Notes under the pieces: generated by a model | Seen by the model: the letters and a program-made list of their open reading frames with translations, nothing else | Database searches by the model: none | What the model was told of the DNA's origin: nothing | Position numbers and translations under genes: made by a program | Assembly: GCA_032718565.1 (NCBI GenBank) | Contig: JAVGVS010000011.1 | Coordinates: forward strand, 3,867,123-3,931,122 | DNA from: Distichodus sexfasciatus | Taxonomy: Eukaryota; Chordata; Actinopteri; Characiformes; Distichodontidae | DNA length: 64,000 bases | Direction of reading: 5' to 3' | Part shown: positions 10,401 to 23,053 of the stretch, in pieces | Layout: every line of letters begins with the position of its first letter | Numbering within the stretch: the stretch's first letter is position 1

Positions 10401-12525
10401 CCAGGAACTCAGGAAGAGTTTGACGAGGCACCTGTTACCTGTTCTGTCTTTTCGGAAAGAGACAGGGAGAGACGGATTAAATTTGAGAGAGGAAAGAGAA
10501 GGAGATTGAGAGGGAGAGAGCGTCTTTCCCACACGGGGACAGCAGCAGCTCTGTTTATTCCCATCCATCTCACCGTTTCACGGCCTGGAAATCCCCAAGC
10601 TGCACAAAGAGGCCAAATTTAATACGACACTTCTGCAGGCGCGGGAGGCTCCCCCTGGCCAACATCCATACCAGAGCCACTTTTGTCTCGGAAACCTTCA
10701 GGGAGGGAAGCGATTGTTGCGGTCACGCAGCCTGTATTTAACCCAAGCGTGGTGGATCCACCTTACTTGTTGTCGATTAGGAGGAAACATAAACTCACGT
10801 TTTGCTCTCGATTTCTTTTCTTTATGGACGTTTAGTCATGCACTTGCCGGGTCGCACAGAAAGGTATCAGTCTTTGGGAACGCCAAGCATGTTGAACAGC
10901 CTTTGAGAAGCGGATAATCTGTGTAACCTGAATAGGCATCGCCTTCTCGGGAGTCAGGCGCCATTATTTGCGTCAAATGCACACAATCAAACAGTCGCGC
11001 TGCGAAAAAAGAGTCTGCAATAATGGAGAAAATTGAACAGAACTGGTTCACTTCCTGTCATAAAAGTAGTAACTGTAGTAAGTAAATGGAAAGTAACTGA
11101 TCTCACACACTTTTATTTTTAATATTCAGCGTGCATTTTGAAACCCAGAGCATTTTCATGAAAACGCCTACATTTCAGTTTATTAAGACTTATTCTGTTG
11201 ATTCTAATTCATAATTCATTTCTGGCTATTGGAGAAGTTTACTATCAAGAATAGCTTTAGCAGAAACATACATCCCCATGTCTAGCACAAAACATCACTG
11301 AGCCATAATAACCTGATAATTACTGGAGTAGGAATTTATCCACCTGAGCTGAAATTTTGGAAAATTCTTCAGAAATCATACAGAACGACCCAATAAAATA
11401 CATTAAAACATAAACACAATCAAAGCAATGGACAAAAATATATATTGTGGTAAAACATGAGATAAGATGGTTGTCATATTTGATTTTTGACTTTCTGCGT
11501 CTGATTTTGGCATCAGACTCTTTTAAGTTTTTAATACATGATCAAGATCCAAAGTATAATATTTATATCTCTCTTCTCTATTTTTGCACTGTGAAATATG
11601 AAATTATAGAATTCCTTATTAATGTCAGTCTAGAATCAAACATTGTTCATTTTAATAAACAGATATATACTGTACATTTCACAATACATTACAAAACATA
11701 CAAGTCTAGGTCACTGGGGCTCTCTTTTGGGAAGGTTAATCATTTATTTTATTAACATTATTCATTCTTTCTTTTCTTTCATTTATTACCTATGTATATA
11801 AAAACTATTGAGTTGTCAACACCAAATATACTACCACTGTAGTTCTCCCCAAAGTGGGTTTATTTAGAAATCATATCTTTCTGTAAAAAATGAACATCAG
11901 TGTAATAAACTTTGATGAATCATTATTAGTGAAATATATTGATGAAATCTGTGGTTCGAGCGTAACTGTAAAGATGTAATGGTGATCTTTCCTTATTGTT
12001 TCTGATGAGTGGTGGATAGCAACAAAGTCGTTGTAATTTGTTACTATATTTAAGTAGCCTCTTTAATATATATATATTTCTAGGGACTTTTACTTCATCT
12101 CCATTACATTTCAAAGTTAAATATCTTACTCTTAACTCCACTACAGTATGTGAAATCCTTTCGCTTTTTCTCCCTCCACTCTTGTTCACTGCCATTTGAG
12201 ACATTTTATTATTATTACATTTATTATGTTATTTGTTTTGACATTTCTGCACTATGTTTGGGACGTTTTATAGTTCATATTTTTACCAGAGTATCACCAG
12301 ATTTGATGTAAAGCAGGACAGGGTTAATGCCTAAACACGGATGGACAAACACTGGTTCCCATTACAGAAAATCTAATTGGCATAGTTTATGTTTATTACA
12401 TAGAGACAGACACAATATAGTAAAGTAAAACTCATTTGTGAACCTAAATTTAATGCAAGTTTTTGCTCATTTAAACCAGACATTCTAACGACTAACGCCA
12501 GTCTCTTTCTCTACCTCTAGTTTAA
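10401..12525. other. Low-copy sequence, no gene seen
   Basis: Bases 10540-11050 are GC-richer with several CpGs; 11050-12525 is strongly AT-rich. No gene, exon pair or transposon termini recognised. Confidence 0.5.
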
Positions 12526-12526
12526 A

Positions 12527-12695
12527 GTTTAAAGTTTTTGTAGCTTGTAGTGTATTTATACTGTATATATTTTGTATTTATATTTTTTGTCACTTTATGT
12601 GCCTTATCTGTTCATACTGTGGAAACTGAAGCTACGTCGTCTTGTCTCTCTGTGTACGTGTATATAGTAGAGATGACAATAAAGTTTACTTTGAC
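12527..12695 (+). mobile_element. Possible LINE 3' tail (Rex1/Babar-like)
   Basis: The segment gaaactgaagctacgtcg...gtgtatatag..gagatgacaataaagtttactttgac resembles 3' ends of fish non-LTR retrotransposons that finish in gacaataaag plus a short tail. Only the tail is present, as expected of 5'-truncated LINE copies. There is no reverse-transcriptase reading frame. Tentative, from memory of the family. Confidence 0.4.
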
Positions 12696-13125
12696 ATGAC
12701 TTTGATTAATTACTAATTATTTAAGAAGTTGTTAATTAGTCATTAGCCTGTCTATTGACTAATTAATGACATTCTATTAAAAGAGCGAAAAAGCCCAGAG
12801 TGATATTAAAATGAACTAATAAAGAGTCCTGTTACAAAAATGATAATAGGACATCATAATAGTCATAATAGTTATAAATAACCACCACTTTTACTTTTGA
12901 TGCTTAAGTACATTTTTGCAAATACTTTTGTTCTTTTGTTCAAGTAGGAATTTAAAGGAATGACCTTTACTGGAGTAATGTTTCACCTTTGTTATCTCTG
13001 CTTCATCCACCACTGGTTCTGGTTATCTAGAAGGGTCCATCATGGCATCTCTTATCATGAGCTAAATATTTTAACCAACAAGGAGAAGCTTTCATCCCAG
13101 GTCTGACCTTCATGTCCACAGTACC

Positions 13126-13736
13126 CACTGTAGAAAATGATTTGATCAATTAGTTGTTAACACACTCATTTCAGTAACTTAAACTTAAATAATTTATGCA
13201 ATTTCAACAAAAGTTTTACAACTTTTTCAGTGTTACAACTTAGGTTTACTTTTAAGTCAAATCATGAAAGTGAAAATTGAAAGATGACAGAATAAACCGT
13301 AAATTGTAATTACAGCAATGTTTAAGAGTCACTGTATTAATACACCACAAATACAAAAATAATTCCACCTGATTCAACTTAAATTTTGTTGTACTGCATT
13401 AAAGTTTCAAGTTAAATCAAATTACTTGTACTAATTATTTCCACTGATTATTTTAAGTCTAGTTCTAGTTTGGTATTGCTCTCTGTAAGAAATCCCCGTT
13501 TGGTGTTTCACTTAGAACTCTACGGTCTGTTATATCTGATTTATCAGTTGATGATGTGTGTGTTACTGGAAAGACCCACAGTATATTGCTAATTTAAATG
13601 CATATAGTTCCTGTAAGGCGTATTAACACATTCACTCTTGAACATGGCTATGAAAACTCGTAAAAGTTACTTAAATTATTGTTTTGAGGAAGTAAATGAA
13701 AGAAGTATGTACTTCTTAATGAATTTTTTAACAGTG
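13126..13736. mobile_element. Possible non-autonomous CACTG-ended DNA element
   Basis: Starts cactgtagaaaatga and ends ttttttaacagtg, so the termini are imperfect inverted repeats (CACTGT, then A-rich). The interior is AT-rich with repeated cttaa/caactta words and no open frame. No convincing target duplication was found. Fish carry many CACTGTAAAA-ended elements; the superfamily is not resolved here. Confidence 0.4.
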
Positions 13737-13786
13737 AGAGCTGAAGTTATTCATTTTATTTCAAGCTATAGGTTGTGATGGACATA

Positions 13787-14339
13787 CACTACCAGTCAAA
13801 AGTTTGGACACACCTTCCCATTCAATGTTTTATTCTTTATTATCATGACTATTTACATTGTAGATTCTCACTGAAGGCACTATGAATGAACACATATGGA
13901 ATTATGTAGTAAACAAAAAGTGTGAAATAACCCAAAACATGTTTTATAACTTAGATTCTTGCAAATAACCACCGTTTGCTTTGATCACTGCTTTGCACAC
14001 TCTTGGCATTCTCTCGATGAGCTTCATGAGGTAGTCACCTGAAATGGTTTTCCAACAGTCTTGAAGGAGTTCTCAGAGATGCTGAGCACTTGTTGGCCCT
14101 TTTGCCTTCACTCTGCAGTCCATCTCATCCCAAACCATCTCGATTGGCTTTGGTCAGGGGACTGTGGAGGCCAGGCCATCTGGCGCAGCACTCCATCACT
14201 CTGTTTCTTGGTCAAATAGCCTTTACACGGTTCATTCATAGTTTTGATACCTTTAGTGAGAATCTACAATGTAAATAGTAATGAAAATAAAGAAAAAACA
14301 TTGAATGGGAAGATGTGTCCAAACTTTTGACTGGTAGTG
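13787..14339 (-). mobile_element. Internally deleted Tc1/mariner-like transposon
   Basis: Terminal inverted repeats of roughly 100 bp face each other: cactaccagtcaaaagtttg at 13787 and its complement ending at 14339. Both are flanked by TA (13785-13786 and 14340-14341), the Tc1 target duplication. Arms agree past the shared ctatttacattgtagattctc block. Between them only the C-terminal coding end of a transposase remains, on the minus strand. At 553 bp it is about a third of the usual autonomous length, so it could move only with enzyme supplied from elsewhere. Confidence 0.93.
13944..14221 (-). pseudogene. Tc1-like transposase C-terminal remnant
   Basis: Minus-strand remnant of the DDE transposase that excises and reinserts Tc1 elements. 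Legible parts are WPPQSPD (the region carrying the second catalytic acid), then, after a one-base deletion near the following residues, EMVWDEMD, an in-frame TGA where the family normally has tryptophan, and LMKLIERMPRVCKAVI to a stop at 13944-13946. The N-terminal DNA-binding domains and first catalytic acids are deleted. With truncation, a frameshift and an internal stop it cannot give active enzyme. Confidence 0.9.
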
Positions 14340-14341
14340 TA

Positions 14342-16455
14342 TTTGTAAAAAACGGATAAGATTGCATGTTACAAAGGCTTTTAATATATGTGTGCATCTG
14401 TGATGGTTCACGTATCCCTGAAATTATTACTGGAACTCTCCGGAACAGCGTGTCCCAGTGTCTGCGCTCTTCCCTCCCTGCCCCTCTCCGGGCCTGTGCA
14501 TAATGAAGCTCTGTGCGCCACTGTGGTTTTGAATGCACATCAGACGTCGTCTCTACGTACGGCTCCATATGCCTCGGGCCCCGTGCTCACCGCATCGTAT
14601 TTCCATCCCGATGAAGCCTTGTGAGCAGCGCTCCAGCCAAACTCATACACAAACAAGCACTCCAAACAACAATTAAAAAAAATCTTTTTTGATGTCGGCG
14701 CGCAATCATCGGTTTGATTACTGAGGGGAAGTGAGCGTTTTTCTCAGAATCACTTGTGCCAGGCACTCCTTCATGTGGTTTAGAGGGTTTTTTAATTTCT
14801 TTTTTTTAATTTCATTGTAGGTGCAAATGGTGGAGAAGCAGAATTTTGTTGAAAACCGCTACCTGTTGATGAGACCTTTGATGCATGGGATATAGTTCAC
14901 TTTTTATTTAGAATGTGTTTTGTGACAGAGGTTTCTATTTTACTAAATGCCTTTTTTAGTCACGCTGCTTTTTTTTTTTTAAAGTCACCATGAGTTTCCA
15001 AAGTGAGATACCCAAATGCTGGGACCTTTTTGGGATTAACTGTGTGAAAGGGCTGCTGCTCGATAGCTGTTAAATAATCTCAACCAAACGAAATATATGT
15101 GAGACTTTTGTGCCACTGGGTAAAAGTCTCGTAGCTTGTAAAAAACTATGTTTCTTTAGAGATAATATTTCCAGACATTCCTGCAATTATCCAAAAAAAA
15201 GGCAAGTAAAAAACGCTGATGCCGATTTCCCAGGTCGATAACACACTATTTCCTTTTTCAGTTAACAGATTGGAAACATTTTGAATAAATTTCAATATCT
15301 AATGAATTTAGGAATGGGCAGATCTTACAGATACCTGCTGGGTTCCTCTGGTTTCCAAAGAACAATAACTATTGAGAGTAAATAGTCACAATAAATACTT
15401 ACGTTATAATTCCAGCACTCCACATGGACCTTAATATATCTGTCTTAGGCACTGAGATCTCACAAGCACAATTACACTTTTATTTTTGATTAAGACAACT
15501 GTAATACTTGTTTTTGTAATATTATCGTATGCCCAATAAGCATGTAAGTTATTATGCAAATAATCATTTTGTTTATGTGCTTTTGCCTATGGTTTTTTAC
15601 TTCCTTTTGTCTGTTTATTTGACTGAGGCTCAAAATTTTAGGGGAATTCTGAATTGCTAGGCCTATTTAAAGCTCGCCTGTCAGCTGGGCCCTGCTTGTG
15701 TGTGGCAGTTTACTACTCATGTGTGTCTGTGATGTTGTTTTGTTGCCACATCACCTGCTTTTGCCCAACCACGCTTCAGACTAGCCACCCAGCAGCTGTG
15801 CAGTTGGCGCAGACTGAAGCCCAGTCAGTTTGTCCATCTGTTGTGCCGGTTGTGTGTGATGCAGCTTTCATCTGCAGAGAGAGAGAGGGAGGGAGAGCGA
15901 GAGAGAGAAACCAGTGGAACTCCTACAGGAAAAAAGCAGAATAGATTTAGTTACTTTATGATGATAATTTCGATGATAATGATGGTTAAAACTAGTTAAG
16001 ACTTTAGTCAGTTTGATACATTTAATGGATTTATCTCATTTTAAAGTGGTCACAAGAACAGTAAGTGTTTGGGCATCAGCTTAAAAGGGCATACTGTGTA
16101 TTTTGAGATGTTTCGTCTCACTTGCAACTGAAAGCAATAACGAAATGTTAGAACAGCTTTTTCAGCTATTTTCTCCTTCCGGTATTGAAAACAGTAGGTA
16201 GACGTGTACGTAAGGTTCAAGTGGCAGTTTCTGTTTAAAACATCACTTGCACATCTCTCTTTTTCTGTCCGTCCCCTTCAAAATCGTGTACTTCACACCC
16301 AGTTTATAGCAACTCTCAGAGTTGTGATGAAGGATCAGCTTTACTCAAACCAGAAGTTTCAAGCCCTTTAAAACCAGCTTGTTGGATCAAGTTGTTTTTA
16401 GTCATGAGTTTGGTTTGTTTTTTAAAGTGTACTTTGATTGAATGGTTAGTGTCCC
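14342..16455. other. Low-copy sequence, no gene seen
   Basis: Mostly AT-rich, with a GC-richer patch at 14430-14640 and a (GA)n run at 15875-15909. No coding exon or transposon ends recognised. Confidence 0.5.
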
Positions 16456-17160
16456 ATGTTCATAAAATGCAGACCAAAAGATAACACAGAGAAACAACCT
16501 GGAGAAACTGTAGTCAGCTCCCCAATTTTAAATGGTGGTGAGACAAGGTTCTTCCATCGTCCGCAACACTTGCAACCCATCAGCAGTTTGGTGGTGGAAC
16601 TGTACCGTGTCCAAAATCTTTGCGATTCATGCTTGTATCAGCCGTGTCCTTGTGGAAGCAGCTGGGCAGAGACGGGCGGCCGGCCTGGATGCCCGCTCGG
16701 GTTCCTGCAGGTGCCAGATTGGAGGAAGCGTGTCTGAGACGGGCCTTGTGCATCAGGCCTCACGCCCTGCCGGACACCCCACCACCCAGATGCAGGGCCC
16801 GTCCCATGGGTTTGTTCTAAATCCACTGGAATCCTCTTTTGATAGTGGGGGAAGAAATATAGCAACCCCAGGACACGGGCAGGAAGCCTCGGTTGAAGGC
16901 AGGCCCTATTTTGACTGAAGAGTCCCATTGTATGGGGAGCGAGGAGTGACAGGGAGGGTGGGGGAGAGAGATTGGACTGTTCTGAGGGTCCCTCTGTCCC
17001 CTGGCCTGGACCAGGCACAAACACAGCCACAGTGGACAATATGAGGTCCTGAGAGACGGCCGTTATGTAACCAGCTGCCCTGGCTTGCTGATGCACTCTG
17101 TAGTAGTTCAGTGCAGTTGAAATACCAAAGGGTCACTAGGGGTACCGGCGTATGGCTCAT
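16456..17160. other. GC-richer low-copy island with open frames on both strands
   Basis: Overlapping open frames run on both strands (plus 16532-16918, 128 codons; minus 16638-17096, 152 codons). Neither resembles a known protein, and frames open on both strands suggest stop-poor GC-rich DNA. Could be regulatory or simply GC-rich spacer. Confidence 0.35.
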
Positions 17161-19770
17161 TACCCAAGACTTATGGAACTCTAGATATGCTCCTATCTGC
17201 GTAAGGGACGGGCAAATGGCAAATTAGCGCAAATGGCTTTAGCAACAAATATGACGTCCGTCCCGGCATGGGCCGAAAGTGAAGTGAACTCCCGATTGTA
17301 ACTGGTTTCAAAGAAGTAGCTTGTTATTTTAGTCACACCAAGACTGTTTTTTTTTTCCTCTTTCACTTTCAAGATACAACTTTACAGTAATCTCAAGTAG
17401 GGCTTCAGCACCTCTCACCCAACTGCGGGCCTTTCAGAGCCGTGAGGGGAATTTACTGGGCAGGGGAAACTTCTGCAGCATCGTTTGCGTTACTCTTGAT
17501 CTGAGAGGCTTCATGCCGTGTCTCTTTTTCCTTCTTGCAGTTGTGGAGATGAGGATTAGCTATGATTTATTGTTAGCCATGCTAGCATATTTGTAAGAGT
17601 TTGACCTATAAACATAACTCGCTGTTGGTTTCTTGCAGATGGTAATGTGGTTAACAGTGAATGAAAACTATTGTTTTTTTCCACAGGAGCATCTTGGTTA
17701 AAATGAAGTTTTTGATAGAGGGGGGGAAATTAACTCATACTTTAGATCCCCGACATTTCACCCCTTTATGCTTATGTATAAGGTATTGCTTTTGCTTTAT
17801 TGAGTTATGCTATTTAAGGATGTGCTATAAAGGCGTTGAACACTATGGCTGCACAGCTGCCGGAACTCACGTGCAAACCCACGTGCTCACCCACGTTTCT
17901 CACTTCAGTTCACTGAGTTCATCAGAGAATCTCATCTGTGTCCTGCACAGTGGGTTTTAGCTGCTATCAGCGGTGCCTGTCACCTGTTAGCAGTGCAACA
18001 CAAGGTGATTTCCCTCCTCTAGTAAACCTGGTTTGAACCACCAGCTAATTTTCAAGCCTTTCTTGAGTTTAGTCAAAGCCAGAGGCAAAGAAACCCCTTT
18101 GAAATCCCACTGGACCATGGAGTGACATTTTTAGAGCAAACTAAGTTAAGAAGGAACTGAAGTCAGTCAGTGGGAATGTTTGAATATGAGACATTCTGAG
18201 TGTAGTGCTTTGAGAAATTGTTCAGCAGACATCTTGACACTTTTAATAACTTTGTCTTTAGTACTTCCGAACTACAGACCTTATTCCCCGGAAGGAGTTT
18301 TATAACCCAATGTTTTGTGAGGCTGACACCCTCTAGTGGTGGGAGGACTCAAATTCATGACATTAGTCTTATGAAGTGGTCAAGGCATTATCATAAAAAT
18401 AACAAAAAGATTATTCTCCTCTTTTATTTTTTTCATTATTATTTATTCATATTTTTATTGTTATTTTTTTTTACTAATATACTTGGTTTGCCTTACTTAA
18501 GGAATATTATATTTTTATATTTTTTCACATTGTCTTAGGGGCAGTGTGACCCACACATTGTCATGTGTTGTCAGGTTTGGAGAATTGAGGAGACACTAAA
18601 TTGTTTGGTTGGATCCTGAGGTAATTTGAAACATTCTTCTGACATTTTAAAACGAATGCAAAGTGTTGCTAGTGGGGATGTGCTCCAGGAGTCATGGCTG
18701 GGCCCTTAGAGAGACAGAATAGATTACGTGAAAGAGGTGGAGGCAAAGGACAGTAAGAATGAGAAAGAAGGAGGAAGAGGTGTGTGTGTTTGTTTGAGAG
18801 AGAGTGAAAGAGAGAGAGCAACATGCGGTTGAATGGTATCCTTGGGAAAGTTTGCATCTCTCCCGCACTATCTGGATCTCAGCTGGGGACAAATACCGCA
18901 CAGGTTCGTGAGGAAGATTCCTCCCGCAGGAATGTTTCACTCCTAATGGAAAATGTTTGTAGTTGTTAGCGATCTCTCTCTGCACATCACCTGCTCCACC
19001 TCCTCCTCCTCCCTGACCACAAGACTCGTTCTGACTGATACCAATATTAGGTGTGGCTCTTCTTATTGGCTCGTACATGCAAAACTAACATGGCAGGAAG
19101 AGCATCTTGACTTGTGTTAGGAGCATAATTACCAACAACAGAAATGAAAGAGATCAAACTCTCCTGTCATTCAGTGATTACTCCAAACACTTCCACCCTC
19201 TTTCTTTTAGCAGAAGTGACATTTTACCTTGGAGCAATAAGGAATTTGAGGGAATAATGAGATCAATGGAAAATTTATCAAGGACGTTACCAAATGTGTA
19301 TAATATAACAAAATATTCCACATAAAATGCTAAAATGGGTGAGAGGATGCTATGAGAGAGATTAAACTGAAGAAAAACACTCTTTTTTTTTACCAGAAGC
19401 AACATTTTTACTCTCAAAAACATGGCATTTAGTTGAACAATGTGGTAAATGCAAAATACATTATATGATCCACATAAAATTCTGAAGTGGGGTTAGAGAA
19501 AATTGAGTTTGCATTAGTCAGGTGAATACTAAATATTTATTTTTAAAAAGATTAAATCAAGGAAAGAAGTCTAAGAGTTAATTAAACGTGTAACTGCCAG
19601 ACTTAACATTATCTCTCTCATTATACAATATGTGCAACTCCAAGTATATGAGGTAAAGTTTAATTTTATTGTAACAAAAATATAGGGAACACTAAATTAA
19701 ATGTTTTGTCAGATTTAAAAAATGATTGGATTTACCAAACACCATCATAGATATCATCATATATCATAAA
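17161..19770. other. Low-copy sequence, no gene seen
   Basis: Contains several acceptor-like words without a convincing exon (ends at 17540, 17638 and 17686), a GA-rich stretch at 18790-18820, and AT-rich sequence at 18380-18530 and 19100-19770. No gene recognised. Confidence 0.45.
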
Positions 19771-19772
19771 CC

Positions 19773-19850
19773 AGGGGTGTGTTTCCTAAAGCATAGTTGC
19801 TTACGTATTGCTAACTATGTTAGCAACACTAAGTTAGCAACATAGTTAGC
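19773..19850. mobile_element. Foldback MITE fragment
   Basis: Starts ggggtgtgtttcctaaagca, like a fish foldback family that opens with ggtgcgtttcccaaaagca. Inside are exact 12-bp inverted arms, gctaactatgtt (19810-19821) and aacatagttagc (19839-19850), with a 17-base loop. The mirror terminus was not found, so this is a partial copy. Confidence 0.5.
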
Positions 19851-19859
19851 ATCCCAGAA

Positions 19860-20435
19860 TGATACTGATCAACTAGGGGGGCACTTGAGTCTGCAAGTGT
19901 GTTTAAAACTCAGGACCTGACGTGAACGCCATAGACGAGAAGTGGAGGTTAACCATCGCCGCCCCTTCCCTTCCCCTCTCCGCTCTTATTTGGGGTCAGA
20001 GCAACCCTTGGCCACGGCTTTCCAAGTGACCCCTGGCCAACTCCTGGGGAGGATTCCTTATGAAGACGCCATGCTCCATCACACACATGCCAACGCGGAA
20101 ACTCAGCCCCTAACGCGACTTTTAATGTCATTGTACCACTGCCACCATTTGCGGAGGGAAAGTTCACCTTGAGACCATCTATTTTCTTCGCTCAAAGGCC
20201 TCCTCTGTTCTTAGTGGTCTGCACGCAGCCTCACCGTTTGGAGCGGTGGAAACACTTATTGGAAATAGTTTTCCGTTTGGGGCAGGTCCACCTACGGTTC
20301 ACTGGAGTGCAGGACTGCTGCAGTGTGGGATTTTAGGGGTTTTAAGGTGGAATAGAATAATGTAAAATGGTCCAAATAATTAATATAAACCAGGAAGAAT
20401 AGGTTTGATGTGCTTTTTCTGCATTTTGATGTCTG
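19860..20435. other. Low-copy sequence, no gene seen
   Basis: Moderately GC-rich at 19940-20170; short frames are open on both strands. Nothing recognisable. Confidence 0.45.
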
Positions 20436-20439
20436 GGAA

Positions 20440-20915
20440 TGTGTGTGTGCATGATGTGCGTGTGTCTCACTGTGTAGCTGTCTAAAAGTCTTGCATTGCA
20501 TGTGTGAGTGTGTGTCTTAGTGTGTGTGAACATGAAATGTGTATATGTGTGCATGTGATGATGATATGCATTGGGTGTGTGTCTCAGTGTGTGTGAATAT
20601 GAAGTGTGTGCATGTGTCAGTGTGCATTGCATGTGTGTCTGAGTGTGTGTGCATGAACATGAAATGTGTGTATATATGCATGTGAGTGCATGTGTCGTGT
20701 GCATTGCATGTGTTTCTGAGTGTGTGTACATGAACATGAGAAAGGTGCATGTATGCATGGGACTGCATGTGTCTGTGCACATTTGATGTGTGTGCATGTG
20801 TGTGTGTGTGTGTGTGAACATAAAACGTGTCTGTGCGCATGTGAGTACATGTATCTGGGTGTAATATGTATGTTTAGGTGTGTGTTTGTGCAGAAGTGTG
20901 TGTGTGTGTATCTGT
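20440..20915. repeat. GT-rich minisatellite with 56-77 bp units
   Basis: Imperfect tandem units beginning gcattg at 20493, 20568, 20624 and 20701 (spacings 75, 56 and 77), each holding tgtgtgtc, gaacatgaaatgtg and gcatgtg words, merging to the right into plain (TG)n. The complementary strand reads as long His/Thr-rich frames, which come from the repeat. Confidence 0.85.
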
Positions 20916-22085
20916 GAGTGGCAAATCTCCTAATGTGTCTTGCCTGTGTTTTGATTATTGCTGTTCATTGTGTGAGAACCAGGTCATTTCTGCACGAGTT
21001 TTCTGCTTTTGCTTTACTTCTGATGACGGCACTCTCTTGGAATTCTCCTGCTAGTACTGGTGAAACACACACACACACACACTCTCACTCACACACACAA
21101 AGAAAAGTGAGTGAGAATCCCCCACTGCTGCAGGATTCTGAGGATCTCTGTTCTGCTGCTGCTAACCAGGACCATTTGCTGCCTTGTTTTCTCTCCACCT
21201 CCGTCTCTCCCCCACCCCTCCACTCTCACTCCCCTTCCTGTCTGAGTTACAGCAATCGGACATTGTTTTGTTTTTGGACAGCTTTGGGGGTGTTTGGGGA
21301 CGTTTGGAGATAGTCGGTCATGTGCATGTATATCTGTGTGGGTGTGTGAGTTTGCTGGGGTGCTAAGAGGGAGCTGTACTCCTGTTTTTGAGAGGGAACT
21401 GGGAGTGCATGTGTGTGTGTGTCTATGTGGTGTGTTTTAGGGGGGTGTCTCTCCAGAGGCCATTGAGGGGGTTCTCTCTCTCCCTTCCACACAAATCTCG
21501 GCTCAGTCTGATTGATGGGGGAGGTGTTGCCTCTGTTCGCTCATCCATCACACACATTATTTGGGTTTTAGAGAAGAGTGCAAAAGGAAAAAGAAGAAAG
21601 GAAGTGGGGGTCCTCACTCCTCCAAAAATATCAAACCGGGTGGTAGATTTGCCCCATAACCACCCCCCACATCACATCTGAGCTCATGCTGAGTTTGCAG
21701 CGTTGTCCTGCCTGATCGCTCACCCTTACCCTCACAGGTCTGGCTCTAACAGGGCAACAGGGCACATGTAAAGGTGTGTAAGGAGGAGAAACTTTCTGAT
21801 ATCTGTTTGTTGTGTGGGCTTCCTTCTTTTGAAGCTCTGTGGGAGTACAGGGAATTCTGAGACTGTGGAAAGACAGAATGTGACATTAACTGTATCTATA
21901 TTCTTATCTTTTTGCTAAGAATAAACTGGCAGAGTCTTACTGTTACAGTGGGGTGTGTGTGTGTGTCAGTCAGAGACATATCAGGACAGTGATCCATAAG
22001 GACATGTTCTAAAATATCCGAATCATATAGAATTTGTCCGCTGAAAACTATGGACAAGTGAGGACAGTGGGTATGTGCTAACATT
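20916..22085. other. Low-copy sequence with CA/GT runs, no gene seen
   Basis: Holds a (CA)n run at 21066-21100, a GT run near 21408-21422, pyrimidine-rich sequence at 21190-21240 and a (GT)n run near 21953-21967. The part right of the last run (21970-22080) has paired ggaca words and may be another GT-anchored repeat. No gene recognised. Confidence 0.45.
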
Positions 22086-22700
22086 TTGAGTTAGGAAAAA
22101 GATCGTGTTGGGTTTAAAGTTAGATTAGGGTTAACTTTTCTAGTAGGATTATGCAAAGTTATGGTTAGGTTTAGGGTTATACTTTATTTTATAGTTTTAC
22201 TTTTGTTTTAGGATTCTATTTTTGCTGGTTTGGAAGTTGGAAAAATATGGTTACATTTATGTCTATGTTTGGATTGGGGTTAGGGTTAGGATTAGATTGA
22301 GATTTAGGGTGAGGTTTAGATTATGGTTAAAATGTGTTTTAGAATGGTTGGATGTAGTGTTAAGATTAGATTATTCTTAGGTTTAGGGATAGGACTAGAT
22401 TATGGTTAAATTTTGCACCAGGATTAAATTATAGGTGGGGTTAAGGTTAGGATTAGATTATGGTAGATTAAAGTTGTATTTAAGGTTGGAAATGTGGTTA
22501 AGTAGGGTTAAATTATGGTTAAATTGTCTATTGGAATTAGATTATAGTTACATTTGGATAGGTTAAGATTAAAATATAGACAGTTTAGCCTAACATAGTG
22601 TTTACTATAAGATTATGGTAAATTTTTGTAGTGGGATAAGATTATGTTTAGGATTAGATTATAGTTCATTTAGGGTAGGAGCCTGGCTAAGGGTTAAGTG
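22086..22700 (+). repeat. Second degenerate TTAGG-like tract
   Basis: Same word set and strand bias as 3106-4345: ggattagatta, ttagggttaggattag, tatggttaaa. C is rare on this strand. It ends about 60 bp before the GT-flanked unit at 22757, whose own core contains ttagggttaggg-type words. Confidence 0.75.
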
Positions 22701-22756
22701 TATCTTGTGTTATAGTGAGTCAGTGGAATTCATTAGGAAAGTTCTGACATTTAGCC

Positions 22757-23053
22757 GATGCATATGTGTGTGTGTGGGGGGACCTTTTTTGGCCGTTTTG
22801 TCCCCTAAAATCACTTTCATTCATTTTTTGGGCTTTGTGGGGACATTTGAAAGGTCTCCAAGAGGAGAAATGACTTAATAGAAAATGTGCATGTTTTATT
22901 TGAGAAACTAAAAGAGGTAAAAGATGTGCATTTGGTTACTGAGGTTAAGATTAGGGTTAGGGTTAGGATTAGCTGTAGAATTACATACATCTAGTCATTA
23001 TGGGAGGCTATGAAATGTCCCCACAAAGATAGTTGTACAAGTTTGTGTGTGTG
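22757..23053 (+). mobile_element. GT-flanked ~300-bp repeat unit, copy 1
   Basis: Starts in a (GT)n run and ggggacc, runs through ttgggctttgtggggacatt, aaactaaaagaggtaaaagatg and a short ttagggttaggg core, and ends tgtccccacaaagatag..tacaag plus (GT)n. The words ggggacc and gtccccac near the ends are inverted, suggesting a non-autonomous DNA element inside GT tracts. Copies 2 and 3 are at 53486 (inverted) and 54042. A family of this form is common in teleosts; I cannot assign its superfamily. Confidence 0.7.

Noticed and set aside
16532..17096. Overlapping 128- and 152-codon frames on opposite strands
   Set aside because: Neither resembles a known protein; both-strand openness points to base composition.
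17520..17700. Cluster of three splice-acceptor-like sites
   Set aside because: None is followed by a convincing exon with a donor; the candidate 17541-17588 frame matches nothing.
20342..20821. His/Thr-rich open frame of 159 codons
   Set aside because: It is the complementary strand of the GT-rich minisatellite; similar frames appear in neighbouring phases.
20440..20915. CRISPR-like regularly spaced repeats
   Set aside because: Units vary from 56 to 77 bp, there are no unique spacers, and the content is GT-rich low complexity in a fish-like genome.
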